From JBFYTX01 sp963739515 (GTDB lineage: Bacteria; Chloroflexota; Dehalococcoidia; Dehalococcoidales; RBG-16-60-22), in the NCBI GenBank assembly GCA_963739515.1, contig CAVUAO010000003.1:62001-126000 (forward strand): a stretch of 64,000 nucleotides of DNA. The letters run 5' to 3'. Under the pieces are notes generated by a model. The model was not told the origin of the DNA, did not search any database, and was given only the letters and a program-made list of their open reading frames with translations. Numbering within the stretch: the first letter of the stretch is position 1; each line of letters begins with the position of its first letter. Made by a program: the position numbers and the translations under genes. This document shows, one piece after another, positions 1 to 8,418 of the stretch.

Positions 1-906
1 TTGGGCTTGCGCTGCTTGTTCGCCGAGATGACGTGAGAAGCGGCGTCGAGGATGAGCTGGGTCGAGCGGTAGTTCTGCTCCAGCAAGACCACCTTGGCAT
101 CCGGAAAGTCCTTCTCAAAGTTTAAAATATTGCGGATATCGGCCGACCGCCACGAGTAAATCGACTGGTCGGGGTCGCCGACGACGCAGATGTTGCGATA
201 TTTCCCCGCCAGCAGCTTGACCAGTTCGTACTGGACGAGGTTGGTATCCTGGAACTCGTCCACCTGGATGTGCAGGTAGCGCGCCTGATACCTGGCCAGG
301 ATTTCCGACTTCTCGCGGAAAAGCAGCACCGTCTTCATCAAAAGGTCGTCGAAATCCAGCGCGCTACTGGCGGTCAGCAGCTCCTGGTAGCGCTCGTAGA
401 CGCGGCGGGTCACCTCGTCGAAATAAGACTTGCCGGGGAGGTCGGACGGGCCGAGCATCTGGCTCTTGGCGCTGGAGATAACGGACTGGAGGGCGCGGGG
501 GGCGAACTGCTTGGGGTCGAGGGCCAGGTCCTGAAGGCTGCGTTTGAGCAGGGAAATCTGGTCGTCGTCGTCATAGATCACGAACTTCTTATCGACCCCG
601 ATAGCCTGGCCGTCCTGCCTCAGGATGCGGGCGCAGATGGCGTGGAAAGTCCCGAGGGTAATGTCTTTCACCGAGGCGCTGACCAGTTGATTAAGGCGCT
701 CCTCCATCTCGCGGGCGGCCTTGTTGGTGAAGGTGACGGCCATGATGCGGCGCGGGTTGACGCCGACCACGCGGATGAGGTAGGCGACGCGGTGGGTAAT
801 GACGCGGGTCTTGCCCGAGCCGGGGCCGGCTAAGAATAAGCACAGGGCCGTTGATAGCTTCAACGGCGGCTTTCTGGGCGGGATTAAGCTCGGCGAGGAT
901 ATCCAC
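1..906 (-). CDS. pcrA: UvrD/PcrA-type DNA helicase, N-terminal part, frameshifted
   Basis: ATP-dependent superfamily 1 helicase for DNA repair and replication restart. The gene starts at a GTG at 906 (reads DILAELNPAQKAAVEA) and runs off the left edge. Seen: Q-motif LNPAQ, Walker A AGPGSGKT, motif Ia AVTFTNKAA, Walker B VDEFQDTN, motif III VVGDPDQSIYSWR and motif IV LEQNYRS, in family order. The first 24 codons and the Walker A are in different frames: one surplus base lies near 829-836 (after VLIL). Everything downstream is a clean open frame, so a sequencing indel is more likely than a dead gene. Only about the first 300 residues of a usual 700+ are present. Confidence 0.9.
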
Positions 907-933
907 TATTTAATTATAACAGGTATGCGGCGC

Positions 934-1372
934 CTATTTCATGGCCTTTTCCGACTGCTTCACAACCATGTTGACGAGGGTTTGGCGGGCCAGCCTGACA
1001 CTACCTGCTTGGCAATCAGCAGTCTATCGTAAACCTCCGCATTGCCTTGATTTTATCGCCGCTGAACTCATAGGCACACATCGCCAGAAATTCGAATTTT
1101 TTACCCTGCAACGTACGCTGAGGATATGCTCGAAAAAGGCCTTATCCCCCGTGTACGATTATCCCGTTACCGGTCTCCGTGACTTTCATATCCTTCATGT
1201 TCTTCGCACATGGAGGTAACATTGCCCTTAATTGCCGCTTTACCTTTAAGGTGCCGAAAGGATGTGTCAAAGACCGCGTCATCGGTGTAGTAGGCAATAT
1301 GCTTATCCACATCCCCTGTTTCCCACGCTTTGGCAAACTCACGCATGATACTGGCAATTTTTCTTCTGGCAT
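934..1372 (-). pseudogene. SnoaL-like / NTF2-fold protein, multiply frameshifted
   Basis: Stitched from several frames on the minus strand, the region reads as one small NTF2-fold protein: MPEEK, then IASIMREFAKAWETGDVDKH, then IAYYTDDAVFDT, PFGTLKGKAAIKG, KVTETGNGIIVHG, FEFLAMCAYEFSGDKIKAM and a tail ending at 934. The AYYTDDAVFDTPFG and KGKAAIKG blocks are typical of SnoaL-like/DUF4440 proteins. At least four frame changes are needed over about 440 bases, far denser than elsewhere in the window. Decay is therefore plausible, although the sequence also carries single indels in healthy genes. The substrate cannot be predicted. It is divergent from acr3. Confidence 0.6.
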
Positions 1373-1391
1373 TTTAGATACCTCCATATTT

Positions 1392-1475
1392 TGTTAAATT
1401 AACATAATTATAGTCCTAATTTGCTATTTGTCAAATAAAAAACGATTGAATTCGTAAGGAAAAAAACGTTAATAT
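1392..1475 (+). promoter_or_regulatory. acr3 promoter region with two small palindromes
   Basis: TTGAAT (1446-1451), a 17-base spacer and TTAATA (1469-1474) form a plausible sigma70 promoter only about 10 bases before the acr3 ATG, so the message may be leaderless or nearly so. Upstream lie TGTTAA-A-TTAACA (1392-1404) and ATTTG-T-CAAAT (1426-1436), possible repressor sites. No ArsR gene is next to it. Confidence 0.45.
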
Positions 1476-1484
1476 ATAAACATC

Positions 1485-2567
1485 ATGTCTCAAACTGCCA
1501 CCAAACGGCTCTCCTTCCTCGACCGGTTTCTAACGCTATGGATTTTCCTGGCGATGGGAATCGGGGTGGCGCTGGGGTGGCAAGTACCGCAAGTCGCCGA
1601 CTTTATCAATTCCCTGAAAGTGGGCACGACCTCCATACCCATCGCCATCGGCCTGATACTAATGATGTACCCGCCGCTGGCTAAAGTCCGCTACGAGCAA
1701 ATGGGGCGGGTCTTCCGCAACTGGAAAGTTCTAGGACTATCGCTCGTGCAGAACTGGGTCATCGGGCCAGTACTGATGTTCCTGCTGGCGATAGCCTTCC
1801 TCGGTTATCTATGGCCCCGGCCGGAATACATGGTCGGCCTGATCATGATCGGGCTGGCGCGGTGCATCGCCATGGTCATCGTCTGGAACGAGCTCGCCAG
1901 GGGCGACCGAGAGTACGCCGCGGGGCTGGTGGCCTTCAACTCCGTCTTCCAGATACTGTTCTACACGGTCTATGCCTGGGTCTTTATCACCGTGCTGCCG
2001 AAGTATTTCGGACTCAAAGGGTCGGCCGTCGATGTCTCGATGGCGGAAATAGCCAAGAGCGTGTTTATCTACCTCGGCATACCGTTCTTCGGCGGTATGC
2101 TAACGCGTTTTATCTTCCTGAAAACTAAAGGGCGTGAATGGTACGAAAGCAAGTTCATCCCCAAGATAAGCCCCATAACGCTGGCGGCGCTGCTCTTCAC
2201 CATTATCGTGATGTTCTCCCTCAGGGGCAAGACTATTATAGAATCGCCACAGGACGTCCTCATCATCGCCGTACCGCTGCTTATCTACTTCGTCATCATG
2301 TTCCTGGTCTCGTTCTACATGGGGAGGAGAATCGGGGCGGACTACAGCCAGACGGCCAGCATCGCCTTCACCGCCGCCAGCAACAACTTCGAGCTGGCCA
2401 TCGCCGTGGCGGTGGCGGTATTCGGGATAGGGTCGGGGCAGGCCTTTGCCGCCGTTATCGGGCCGCTGGTCGAGGTGCCGGTGCTCATCAGCCTGGTAAA
2501 CCTGGCGTTATTTTTCCAAAGAAGGTATTTCAAACAGACAAGCGTCCCGGATACACCGCCATCCTAA
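1485..2567 (+). CDS. acr3: Arsenite efflux transporter, ACR3 family
   Basis: Inner-membrane arsenite/proton antiporter of the ACR3 family (bile acid:sodium symporter superfamily). It has 360 residues and about ten hydrophobic segments, the family's usual size. The conserved fourth-helix block with its essential cysteine is present (GLARCIAMVIVWN, residues about 124-136), as is the TAASNNFELAIAVAVA block near residue 300 and the GPLVEVPVLI ending. There is no good Shine-Dalgarno near the ATG; AAGGA sits about 22 bases upstream and the -10 is about 10 bases away, so leaderless translation is possible. arsM and an AbrB-type protein lie 11 kb downstream, so arsenic handling is spread over two loci. 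Confidence 0.93.
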   Translation: MSQTATKRLSFLDRFLTLWIFLAMGIGVALGWQVPQVADFINSLKVGTTSIPIAIGLILMMYPPLAKVRYEQMGRVFRNWKVLGLSLVQNWVIGPVLMFLLAIAFLGYLWPRPEYMVGLIMIGLARCIAMVIVWNELARGDREYAAGLVAFNSVFQILFYTVYAWVFITVLPKYFGLKGSAVDVSMAEIAKSVFIYLGIPFFGGMLTRFIFLKTKGREWYESKFIPKISPITLAALLFTIIVMFSLRGKTIIESPQDVLIIAVPLLIYFVIMFLVSFYMGRRIGADYSQTASIAFTAASNNFELAIAVAVAVFGIGSGQAFAAVIGPLVEVPVLISLVNLALFFQRRYFKQTSVPDTPPS

Positions 2568-2572
2568 CGATA

Positions 2573-2602
2573 TTGCAGTCGTCTTATGGCAAGTGTTAGA
2601 AT
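2573..2602 (+). promoter_or_regulatory. Putative promoter of the rib operon
   Basis: TTGCAG (2573-2578), 18-base spacer, TAGAAT (2597-2602), followed by AAGGAG and the ribE GTG at 2639. The leader of about 30 bases is too short for an FMN riboswitch. Confidence 0.4.
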
Positions 2603-2638
2603 GACACTAAGCAGGTAATTTCCTCAAGGAGTCCAGAC

Positions 2639-3268
2639 GTGTTTACCGGTATCGTTCAAGAGATAGGCCGCATTGTCTCCGTCACTAAAGAAGGGCTGGT
2701 GATTGCCGCCGATAATGCGTTGCGGGGGATACAGGAGGGGGGCAGCGTCAACGTTAACGGCGTCTGCCTGACGGTGACCCGTTTCGACGAAAAGTCTTTC
2801 TCGGTCGATGTTATGCCGGAAACGCAAAAAAAGACCAACCTCGGGACGCTGAAACCAGGGGACAGGGTCAACCTGGAAAGACCGCTCGCCTACAACGGGG
2901 AGATAGGCGGACACCTGGTGCAGGGGCATATCGACGATACAGGGAGAGTCATCCAGATAGCCCGCGAAGGCGACTCTCTACTCATGAGGTTCGAGGCTAA
3001 ACCGGAACTGATGCGCTACATCGTGCCCAAAGGCTTCATCGCCGTGGACGGCACGAGCCTGACGGTCACCACCAAAGACATCAAGTCGTTCGGGGTGGCC
3101 ATCGTGGGATACACGCGCGAACACACGATTCTAGCCGATAAAAAGCCCGGCGACCTCGTCAACCTGGAAGTGGACATCATCGGCAAATACGTGGTCGAAC
3201 TCTACGGGACACAGTCCGGGGGCATTACGCCGGAATTTTTACGGGAGCACGGTTTCGCGATAAACTAA
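2639..3268 (+). CDS. ribE: Riboflavin synthase, alpha subunit
   Basis: Dismutates two 6,7-dimethyl-8-ribityllumazine to riboflavin, the last step of riboflavin synthesis in the cytosol. 209 residues in two homologous lumazine-binding barrels (about 1-97 and 98-195). It opens with the diagnostic MFTGIVQEIG and has GGHLVQGHIDDTG near residues 83-95 and FIAVDGTSLTV in the second half. The GTG start is preceded by AAGGAG at 8 bases. First gene of ribE-ribBA-ribH, 27 bases before ribBA. Confidence 0.95.
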   Translation: MFTGIVQEIGRIVSVTKEGLVIAADNALRGIQEGGSVNVNGVCLTVTRFDEKSFSVDVMPETQKKTNLGTLKPGDRVNLERPLAYNGEIGGHLVQGHIDDTGRVIQIAREGDSLLMRFEAKPELMRYIVPKGFIAVDGTSLTVTTKDIKSFGVAIVGYTREHTILADKKPGDLVNLEVDIIGKYVVELYGTQSGGITPEFLREHGFAIN

Positions 3269-3295
3269 AGCTCACGAGAAATATGGAGAATTAGC

Positions 3296-4519
3296 ATGGG
3301 ACTGGCAACGATAACGGAAGCCATCGAAGATATCAAGGCCGGTAAATTCGTCATCGTGGTGGACGACGAAGACCGCGAGAATGAAGGCGACCTCGTCATG
3401 GCCGCGGAAAAAGTCACGGCGGAAGCCATCAACTTCATGGCTAAATACGGGCGGGGGCTCATCTGCATGCCGATGACCGGCGAGAGGCTGGACACCCTGC
3501 GAATCCCTATGATGGTAAGCAACAACACCTCCCATTTCGGCACACCCTTTGCCGTGGCGGTCGAAGCCAAGCACGGCACCACCACCGGCATCTCGGCGGC
3601 GGACCGGGCCAAGACGGTACAGGTCATGGTCGACCCCAAGACCAGGCCGGAAGACATCCTCATGCCGGGGCACATGTTCCCCCTGCGCGCCCGCGACGGC
3701 GGCGTGCTGGTACGCGCCGGACAGACCGAGGCGACGGTAGACCTCGCCAGAATGGCGGGGCTAAGACCCGCCGGGGTACTCTGCGAAATCATGAACGAGG
3801 ACGGCACCATGGCGAGGATGCCGCAGCTGGAGGAAACTGCCAAAAAGTTCGGCCTGAAAATAGTCAGCGTGGCCGACCTCATTGCCTACCGCTACCGCCA
3901 TGAAAGGCTGGTGACGCGGGTAGCCGAAGCCAAGCTGCCGACCAAGTACGGCGATTTCAAAGTCATCGCCTATAAAGCCAGCACGGATACCGACGAGCAC
4001 CTGGCGCTGGTGCTCGGCGACGTGGCAACCGACGAGCCCGTGCTGGTAAGGGTGCACAGTCAATGCCTCACCGGCGACGTTTTCCACAGCCTGCGGTGCG
4101 ATTGCGGCGAGCAGATTGAAATAGCCATGAAACGCATCGCGGAGGAAAGGCGGGGCGTCGTCCTGTACATGAGACAGGAAGGCCGGGGCATCGGCATCCA
4201 CAATAAAATCAAAGCCTACGCACTGCAGGACAAGGGCATGGATACCGTCGAAGCCAACCTGTCGCTGGGCTTTAAAGCCGACCCCCGCGACTACGGCATC
4301 GGGGCGCAGATACTGGCCGACCTGGGCGTGCGCAACATGAGGCTGATGACCAATAATCCCAAGAAGATGAGCGGACTGGAAAGCTACGGGCTGAACATCG
4401 TCGAACAGCTGCCCATCACCACGATGCCCAACCCGCATAATCGACGCTACCTCCAGACCAAGCAGAAAAAACTGGGGCACCTCCTGAAAGTGCCGGATAC
4501 CGATTGCGACCAAATATAG
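3296..4519 (+). CDS. ribBA: Bifunctional DHBP synthase / GTP cyclohydrolase II
   Basis: Makes both riboflavin precursors. The N-terminal half (1-200) converts ribulose 5-phosphate to 3,4-dihydroxy-2-butanone 4-phosphate; the C-terminal half (about 205-400) opens GTP. Seen: the DDEDRENEGDL metal/substrate loop near residue 24; a GCH2 zinc site with Cys257, Cys268 and Cys270 in CLTGDVFHSLRCDC; and the RQEGRGIG loop. The length of 407 is normal for a fusion. ATG start with GGAGAATTAGC upstream. It lies between ribE and ribH, whose product joins its two products. Confidence 0.96.
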   Translation: MGLATITEAIEDIKAGKFVIVVDDEDRENEGDLVMAAEKVTAEAINFMAKYGRGLICMPMTGERLDTLRIPMMVSNNTSHFGTPFAVAVEAKHGTTTGISAADRAKTVQVMVDPKTRPEDILMPGHMFPLRARDGGVLVRAGQTEATVDLARMAGLRPAGVLCEIMNEDGTMARMPQLEETAKKFGLKIVSVADLIAYRYRHERLVTRVAEAKLPTKYGDFKVIAYKASTDTDEHLALVLGDVATDEPVLVRVHSQCLTGDVFHSLRCDCGEQIEIAMKRIAEERRGVVLYMRQEGRGIGIHNKIKAYALQDKGMDTVEANLSLGFKADPRDYGIGAQILADLGVRNMRLMTNNPKKMSGLESYGLNIVEQLPITTMPNPHNRRYLQTKQKKLGHLLKVPDTDCDQI

Positions 4520-4533
4520 CTAAGGAGATACCG

Positions 4534-5005
4534 ATGAGCAAGACTTACGAAGGCAACTTAATCGGCAAGGGGCTGAAGTTCGGGGTGGTGGTATCGCGTT
4601 TCAACGAGTTTTTCAGCACGAAGCTGCTGGAGGGGGCCAAAGACGCCCTGCTCCGGCACGGCGTCCTCGACGCCGACATCGAAGTGGCCTGGACACCGGG
4701 CTCCTTCGAAATCCCGCTAATCGCGCAGAAAATGGCGGAGGCGAAGAAATATAACGCCGTCATCTGCCTGGGGGCGGTGATAAGGGGCGGGACGCCCCAC
4801 TTCGACTATATCGCGTCGGAAGTGGCCAAGGGCATCGCCAACGTCGGGATGAAAACCGGGGTACCGGTCATCTTCGGGGTCATCACTACCGATACGCTGG
4901 AGCAGGCCATCGAGCGCTCCGGGAACGAAGGACGGCAACAAGGGCTTCGATGCGGCGGTCAGCGCCATCGAGATGGCGAACCTGGTGAAGGGGATAGGAC
5001 AATAG
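4534..5005 (+). CDS. ribH: Lumazine synthase, C-terminal frameshift
   Basis: 6,7-Dimethyl-8-ribityllumazine synthase, forming the substrate of RibE. ATG at 4534 with TAAGGAGATACC upstream reads MSKTYEGNLIGKGLKFGVVV. Family blocks are SRFNEFFSTKLLEGA, WTPGSFEIPL and GAVIRGGTPHFDYI, whose last block carries the catalytic histidine region. After QAIERSG (about 4921) one extra base moves the frame; the correct tail TKDGNKGFDAAVSAIEMAN continues to TAG at 5003-5005, giving 156 residues, the normal length. The shifted frame would run on to 5061. A sequencing indel is the simplest explanation. Confidence 0.93.
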
Positions 5006-5062
5006 CTCAAAGCTTAAAAGTCAAAGCCAGAACTCAAAATTCAAAACTGGGAAAGCTTTGAG
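5006..5062. terminator. Inverted repeat between convergent genes
   Basis: CTCAAAGCTT (5006-5015) pairs with AAGCTTTGAG near 5053-5062, with inner CCAG/CTGG arms. The loop contains near-repeats of AAAAGTC/CAAAATTC. The position between convergent ribH and the 5081-5335 gene fits a bidirectional terminator. Confidence 0.45.
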
Positions 5063-5080
5063 TTTTAAAAATTTAAGTTG

Positions 5081-5335
5081 TTACTCCTTAACCTTGTAAA
5101 CAGTGTCGCCCGGGCGCACCTTCTCCGGGACCTTAATGCCCACGGACTTGCCCTTGCCAGCTTTGTCGACGTTGACGTTGTCGATCTGCATCGAATCGAC
5201 GACCATCTCGATGTCCGTGGTGTGCCCCTTGATATGAATCGTCTCACCCACTTTCAAAGTACCGCTTAACGCGACACCGGCGACCACCGGGCGGGCAAAA
5301 AAGTCATCTACCCTGCCGACCTCTTTCTCTGCCAT
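5081..5335 (-). CDS. Stand-alone EF-Tu domain-2-like protein
   Basis: 84 residues starting MAEKEVGRVDDFFARPVVAG with AAGGAGGG upstream. The whole protein is one beta-barrel resembling domain 2 of translational GTPases (GTLKVGETIHIKGHTTD, VDSMQIDNVNVDKAGKG, VGIKVPEKVRPGDTVYKV). No G domain is present, so it cannot be a GTPase. Small proteins of this type are usually annotated translation elongation factor-like; their role is unknown. It has its own promoter at 5383-5411. Confidence 0.75.
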   Translation of the reverse strand: MAEKEVGRVDDFFARPVVAGVALSGTLKVGETIHIKGHTTDIEMVVDSMQIDNVNVDKAGKGKSVGIKVPEKVRPGDTVYKVKE

Positions 5336-5382
5336 CTGAGTGCCCTCCTTGAAAAATAAAGACAATTTATCTTTGTATCAGG

Positions 5383-5411
5383 ATTATACCCCTCAATTTT
5401 CCATAAATCAA
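5383..5411 (-). promoter_or_regulatory. Sigma70-type promoter, minus strand
   Basis: On the minus strand TTGATT (5411-5406), 17-base spacer, TATAAT (5388-5383), about 50 bases before the elongation factor-like gene. Confidence 0.65.
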
Positions 5412-5442
5412 TACAGGCGACCAAACAGTATTGATTATCTCT

Positions 5443-5471
5443 TTGACATATTTCACGGCGGGAATTATAAT
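5443..5471 (+). promoter_or_regulatory. Consensus sigma70 promoter
   Basis: TTGACA (5443-5448), 17-base spacer, TATAAT (5466-5471): a perfect consensus promoter before the small gene at 5503, back to back with the minus-strand promoter at 5383-5411. Confidence 0.75.
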
Positions 5472-5502
5472 AATTTTAAACCTGACGGAGAAGTGAGGGC
5501 AT

Positions 5503-5727
5503 TTGGCCAAACCAGACGAAATGGAAACCAGAAATGAGGCGCCGGACATCGAGCGGCTCATCCAGCGCATCGACGCACTGGATAAACGCCTTGACAGCGT
5601 CGATTCCGTAGTTTCGGCGGTGGCCGAACGGGTCATGCGGCAGCCGCTCACCATTAATCTCACCTGCCCGAAGTGCGGCCAGAGGATAGAAATCGCCATC
5701 ATCGGCAGCGAGAAGCCCGGCCGATAA
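5503..5727 (+). CDS. Small coiled-coil protein with CxxC knuckle
   Basis: 74 residues from a TTG start (MAKPDEMETRNEAPD). Residues about 16-45 form a heptad-like helix (IERLIQRIDALDKRLDSVDS), followed by CPKCGQRIEIAI, half of a zinc ribbon, so metal binding would need a dimer. Family not recognised. It may be co-transcribed with bioY 75 bases downstream. Confidence 0.55.
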   Translation: MAKPDEMETRNEAPDIERLIQRIDALDKRLDSVDSVVSAVAERVMRQPLTINLTCPKCGQRIEIAIIGSEKPGR

Positions 5728-5802
5728 AGTTCTGTATGCCGGTTAGTCTTTGACCGGTGTCCGTGACGTTCATCGACTTTTCCTTATGGACAGGAGGCAA
5801 AC

Positions 5803-6462
5803 GTGACGATAGCCGCAGGAATCAACCGGACCAAACTGGAAGTTTTCCGCTGGCGCTACGAACTCAGCATACCAAAGAAACTGGTCCTGGCTTTCGGCGT
5901 GGCCGCGCTGACCGGGCTGCTCGCCCAGGCCAGGGTCCAACTGCCATGGAGTCCCGTACCGCTGACGGGGCAGACCTTCGGGGCGCTTTTAGCCGGCGTG
6001 ATGCTGGGGACGTGGTGGGGCGGCGTCAGCATGGCGCTGTATGCGGGGCTGGGGGCGGCGGGATTGCCGTGGTTCCAGGGCTGGAGCGGGGGCATGGCCT
6101 ACCTGGCCGGACCCACCGGCGGCTACATCATAGGCTTTATCCTGGCGGCCCTTTTCCTGGGTTATTTCACCGATAAATACGTGCGGTCGCGGAGCTTTAC
6201 GGTCATTCTGGCGCTGATGCTCTTCGCCAACTTCATCCTCATCTATGGACCCGGTTTATTGCAACTAAATCTATGGCTCAGCAACGTCAAAGGCCAAGCG
6301 GTAACATTCAGCCAACTCCTGAAGATGGGGGCGATACCGTTTATCGCCGGCGACGTTACCAAAGCCGTGGCGGCGGCAATCATCACCCGCGCGGCTACGC
6401 CGAAAAAAGCCTACGGTAAAGAGACCGACGGCGAAAAGTGGGCGAAGTGGCGGCTGCCGTGA
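5803..6462 (+). CDS. bioY: Biotin transporter S component BioY
   Basis: Membrane biotin-binding component of an ECF-type importer. 219 residues, GTG start with GGAGGCAAAC upstream, five to six hydrophobic segments. Family signatures: VPLTGQTFGALLAGVMLG near residues 48-65, GLGAAGLPWFQGWSGG, and GPTGGYIIGFILAA near 105-118. No bioM/bioN energising genes are adjacent, so it would use a shared ECF module or work alone. A strong terminator follows. Confidence 0.92.
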   Translation: MTIAAGINRTKLEVFRWRYELSIPKKLVLAFGVAALTGLLAQARVQLPWSPVPLTGQTFGALLAGVMLGTWWGGVSMALYAGLGAAGLPWFQGWSGGMAYLAGPTGGYIIGFILAALFLGYFTDKYVRSRSFTVILALMLFANFILIYGPGLLQLNLWLSNVKGQAVTFSQLLKMGAIPFIAGDVTKAVAAAIITRAATPKKAYGKETDGEKWAKWRLP

Positions 6463-6464
6463 AG

Positions 6465-6497
6465 AGTTACTAGTTACTAGTATTTAGCAGTTAGTTT
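6465..6497 (+). repeat. Degenerate AGTTACT heptamer tract
   Basis: AGTTACT-AGTTACT-AGTATTT-AGCAGTT-AG: a short head-to-tail heptamer array just after the bioY stop. Similar tracts follow pheS (10676-10708) and the gene ending at 31843. Confidence 0.5.
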
Positions 6498-6498
6498 G

Positions 6499-6536
6499 GG
6501 GGCGGCGCGACTTCCAGTCGCGCCGCCCCGTTTCTT
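6499..6536 (+). terminator. Rho-independent terminator after bioY
   Basis: A 13-base perfect GC stem (6499-6511 with 6517-6529), 5-base loop TTCCA, then GTTTCTTT. Confidence 0.85.
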
Positions 6537-6542
6537 TACCGA

Positions 6543-6571
6543 TTGCGCTCATAGCTGAACGCTGATATAAT
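6543..6571 (+). promoter_or_regulatory. thrS promoter, predicted leaderless
   Basis: TTGCGC (6543-6548), 17-base spacer, TATAAT (6566-6571). The thrS ATG begins at 6578, where transcription should start. No T-box leader fits here. Confidence 0.65.
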
Positions 6572-6577
6572 GGCGTT

Positions 6578-8320
6578 ATGAGCCAAGAGCATGAGCTGGA
6601 CACCATGCGGCATTCCGCCTCTCACGTCATGGCGGAGGCGGTACTTTCCATGTTCCCGGACGCCAGGTTCGCCATCGGGCCGGCGATAGAGGACGGGTTT
6701 TATTACGACTTCGAACTGCCGCGCCCGCTGACGCCGGATGACCTGCCCGTCATCGAGAAGAAGATGGGCGAAATCATCAAAGCGGACCTGCCTTTTCATC
6801 ACCGGGAAATAACAAAAAAAGAAGCGAAAGCTCTCTTCGTCGCACAGCCGTACAAGCTCGAACTCATCGAAGAAATAACCGACGACAAGGTCGGCGTTTA
6901 CCAGCAGGGCAACTTCACCGACCTCTGCCGCGGACCGCACGTCAGCTCTACCGGGGAAATAGGGGCGTTCAAACTAACCAGCATCGCCGGGGCGTACTGG
7001 CGGGGCGACGAGCATAACGCCATGCTCCAACGCGTCTACGGCCTAGCCTTCGAAACACAGAAGGAGCTGGACGACTACCTCGCGCACCTGGAAGAAATCA
7101 AAAAACGAGACCACAGAAAAATCGGAAAAGACCTGGACCTATTCGTCTTTTCGGATTTAGTCGGCAAAGGTCTGCCCATTTTTACGGAAAAGGGGTCAGT
7201 GATCAGGAGAGAACTGGAACGCTTCGTAGTGGACGAGGAACTCAAGAGGGGCTACAAACATATCTATACTCCCGACCTAGCGCTGGTGGCACTCTATAAA
7301 ACCTCCGGTCATTACCCTTACTATAAAGATACGATGTACCCGGTCATGAAGATAGATGACGAGGAATTGATACTACGCCCCATGACCTGCCCGCATCATT
7401 ATCAGTACTATGCCAGCCGACCGAGGTCTTACCGGGAGCTGCCGTTCCGAATCGCGGAGCTCGCCAAGCAGTTCCGCTATGAAAAGTCCGGGGAGCTGAC
7501 GGGTCTAATGAGGGTGAGGGCTTTCTGCCTAGCGGACTCCCATATCATCTGCCAGAAAGAACAGGCGGTCAGCGAGATAAACCAGGTCATGGACCTGATT
7601 GAATATGTGGCGGGGGTGCTGGGCTATAAAGCCGGCGAAGACTACCGCTACCGGCTATCGCTCGGCGACAGAAAAGACGAGAAAAAATACTATAAAGACG
7701 ACGAAGCCTGGGATTATGCGGAAAACGTTTTAAGGGGCGTATTGCAGCAGCGGGGAGCCAATTTCTTCGAAGCCGAAAAGGAAGCCGCTTTTTACGGGCC
7801 GAAAATCGATATCCAGATGAAAAACGTCGCCGGCAAGGAAGATACGGCTTTCACCGTCCAGTATGACTTCGTGGGGCCAAAACGCTTCAAGCTAACATAC
7901 ATCGACAGCGACGGCAAGGAAAAAGAGCCTATCGTCATTCACCGGTCGTCAATCGGCGCCATAGAAAGGACCATGGCATTTCTCATCGAGCACTACGCCG
8001 GCGCTTTCCCCACCTGGCTGGCGCCCGTGCAGGTAAAAATGATCCCCGTCGCCGACCGCCACCTCGACCACGCGAAAAAGATTATTGCCGAACTTAAGAG
8101 TCGAGGCATAAGAGTCGAGGTGGACGACCGCTCCGAGAGAATGAACCTGAAAATCCGGCAGGCGCAGCTGGAAAAAGTCCCCTACATGATTGTCATCGGG
8201 GATAAAGAGGTCGCGGACAACTCCGTATCCGTACGGCGGCGTACCGGCGAGCAATTGCCCACCCAGCCCCTGGCGAGCTTTATCCAGACCCTGACGAAAG
8301 AAATCGCCGATAAAACGTAG
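6578..8320 (+). CDS. thrS: Threonyl-tRNA synthetase lacking the TGS domain
   Basis: Charges tRNA-Thr. 580 residues instead of about 640: it begins at the second-domain sequence MRHSASHVMAEAVLSMFPDA, so the N-terminal TGS domain is missing. Catalytic core about 190-480 with class II motifs; the zinc ligands lie in MTCPHH and in later histidines, and motif 2 reads FRYEKSGELTGLMRVRAF. The usual GFTQDDAH is AFCLADSH here, a deviation. Anticodon domain about 485-575. The ATG lies 6 bases after the -10, so it is probably leaderless. It leads the infC-rpmI-rplT-pheST block. Confidence 0.95.
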   Translation: MSQEHELDTMRHSASHVMAEAVLSMFPDARFAIGPAIEDGFYYDFELPRPLTPDDLPVIEKKMGEIIKADLPFHHREITKKEAKALFVAQPYKLELIEEITDDKVGVYQQGNFTDLCRGPHVSSTGEIGAFKLTSIAGAYWRGDEHNAMLQRVYGLAFETQKELDDYLAHLEEIKKRDHRKIGKDLDLFVFSDLVGKGLPIFTEKGSVIRRELERFVVDEELKRGYKHIYTPDLALVALYKTSGHYPYYKDTMYPVMKIDDEELILRPMTCPHHYQYYASRPRSYRELPFRIAELAKQFRYEKSGELTGLMRVRAFCLADSHIICQKEQAVSEINQVMDLIEYVAGVLGYKAGEDYRYRLSLGDRKDEKKYYKDDEAWDYAENVLRGVLQQRGANFFEAEKEAAFYGPKIDIQMKNVAGKEDTAFTVQYDFVGPKRFKLTYIDSDGKEKEPIVIHRSSIGAIERTMAFLIEHYAGAFPTWLAPVQVKMIPVADRHLDHAKKIIAELKSRGIRVEVDDRSERMNLKIRQAQLEKVPYMIVIGDKEVADNSVSVRRRTGEQLPTQPLASFIQTLTKEIADKT

Positions 8321-8418
8321 GCGGCATTTCATCCAGGGGAGTTGATTACGTAATAAAAATGTGATATAGTTTTTATTCGTAGGACACCTGTAAGCGGAGG
8401 AGGTAAGGAAGCACCATA

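Noticed and set aside
2568..2638. FMN riboswitch before ribE
   Set aside because: The gap is about 70 bases and lacks the conserved RFN blocks.
4915..4930. Programmed frameshifting in ribH and other genes
   Set aside because: Sites share no slippery heptamer and hit many unrelated housekeeping genes; sequencing indels explain them better.
6463..6577. T-box leader before thrS
   Set aside because: Only a terminator for bioY and a promoter ending 6 bases before the ATG fit here.
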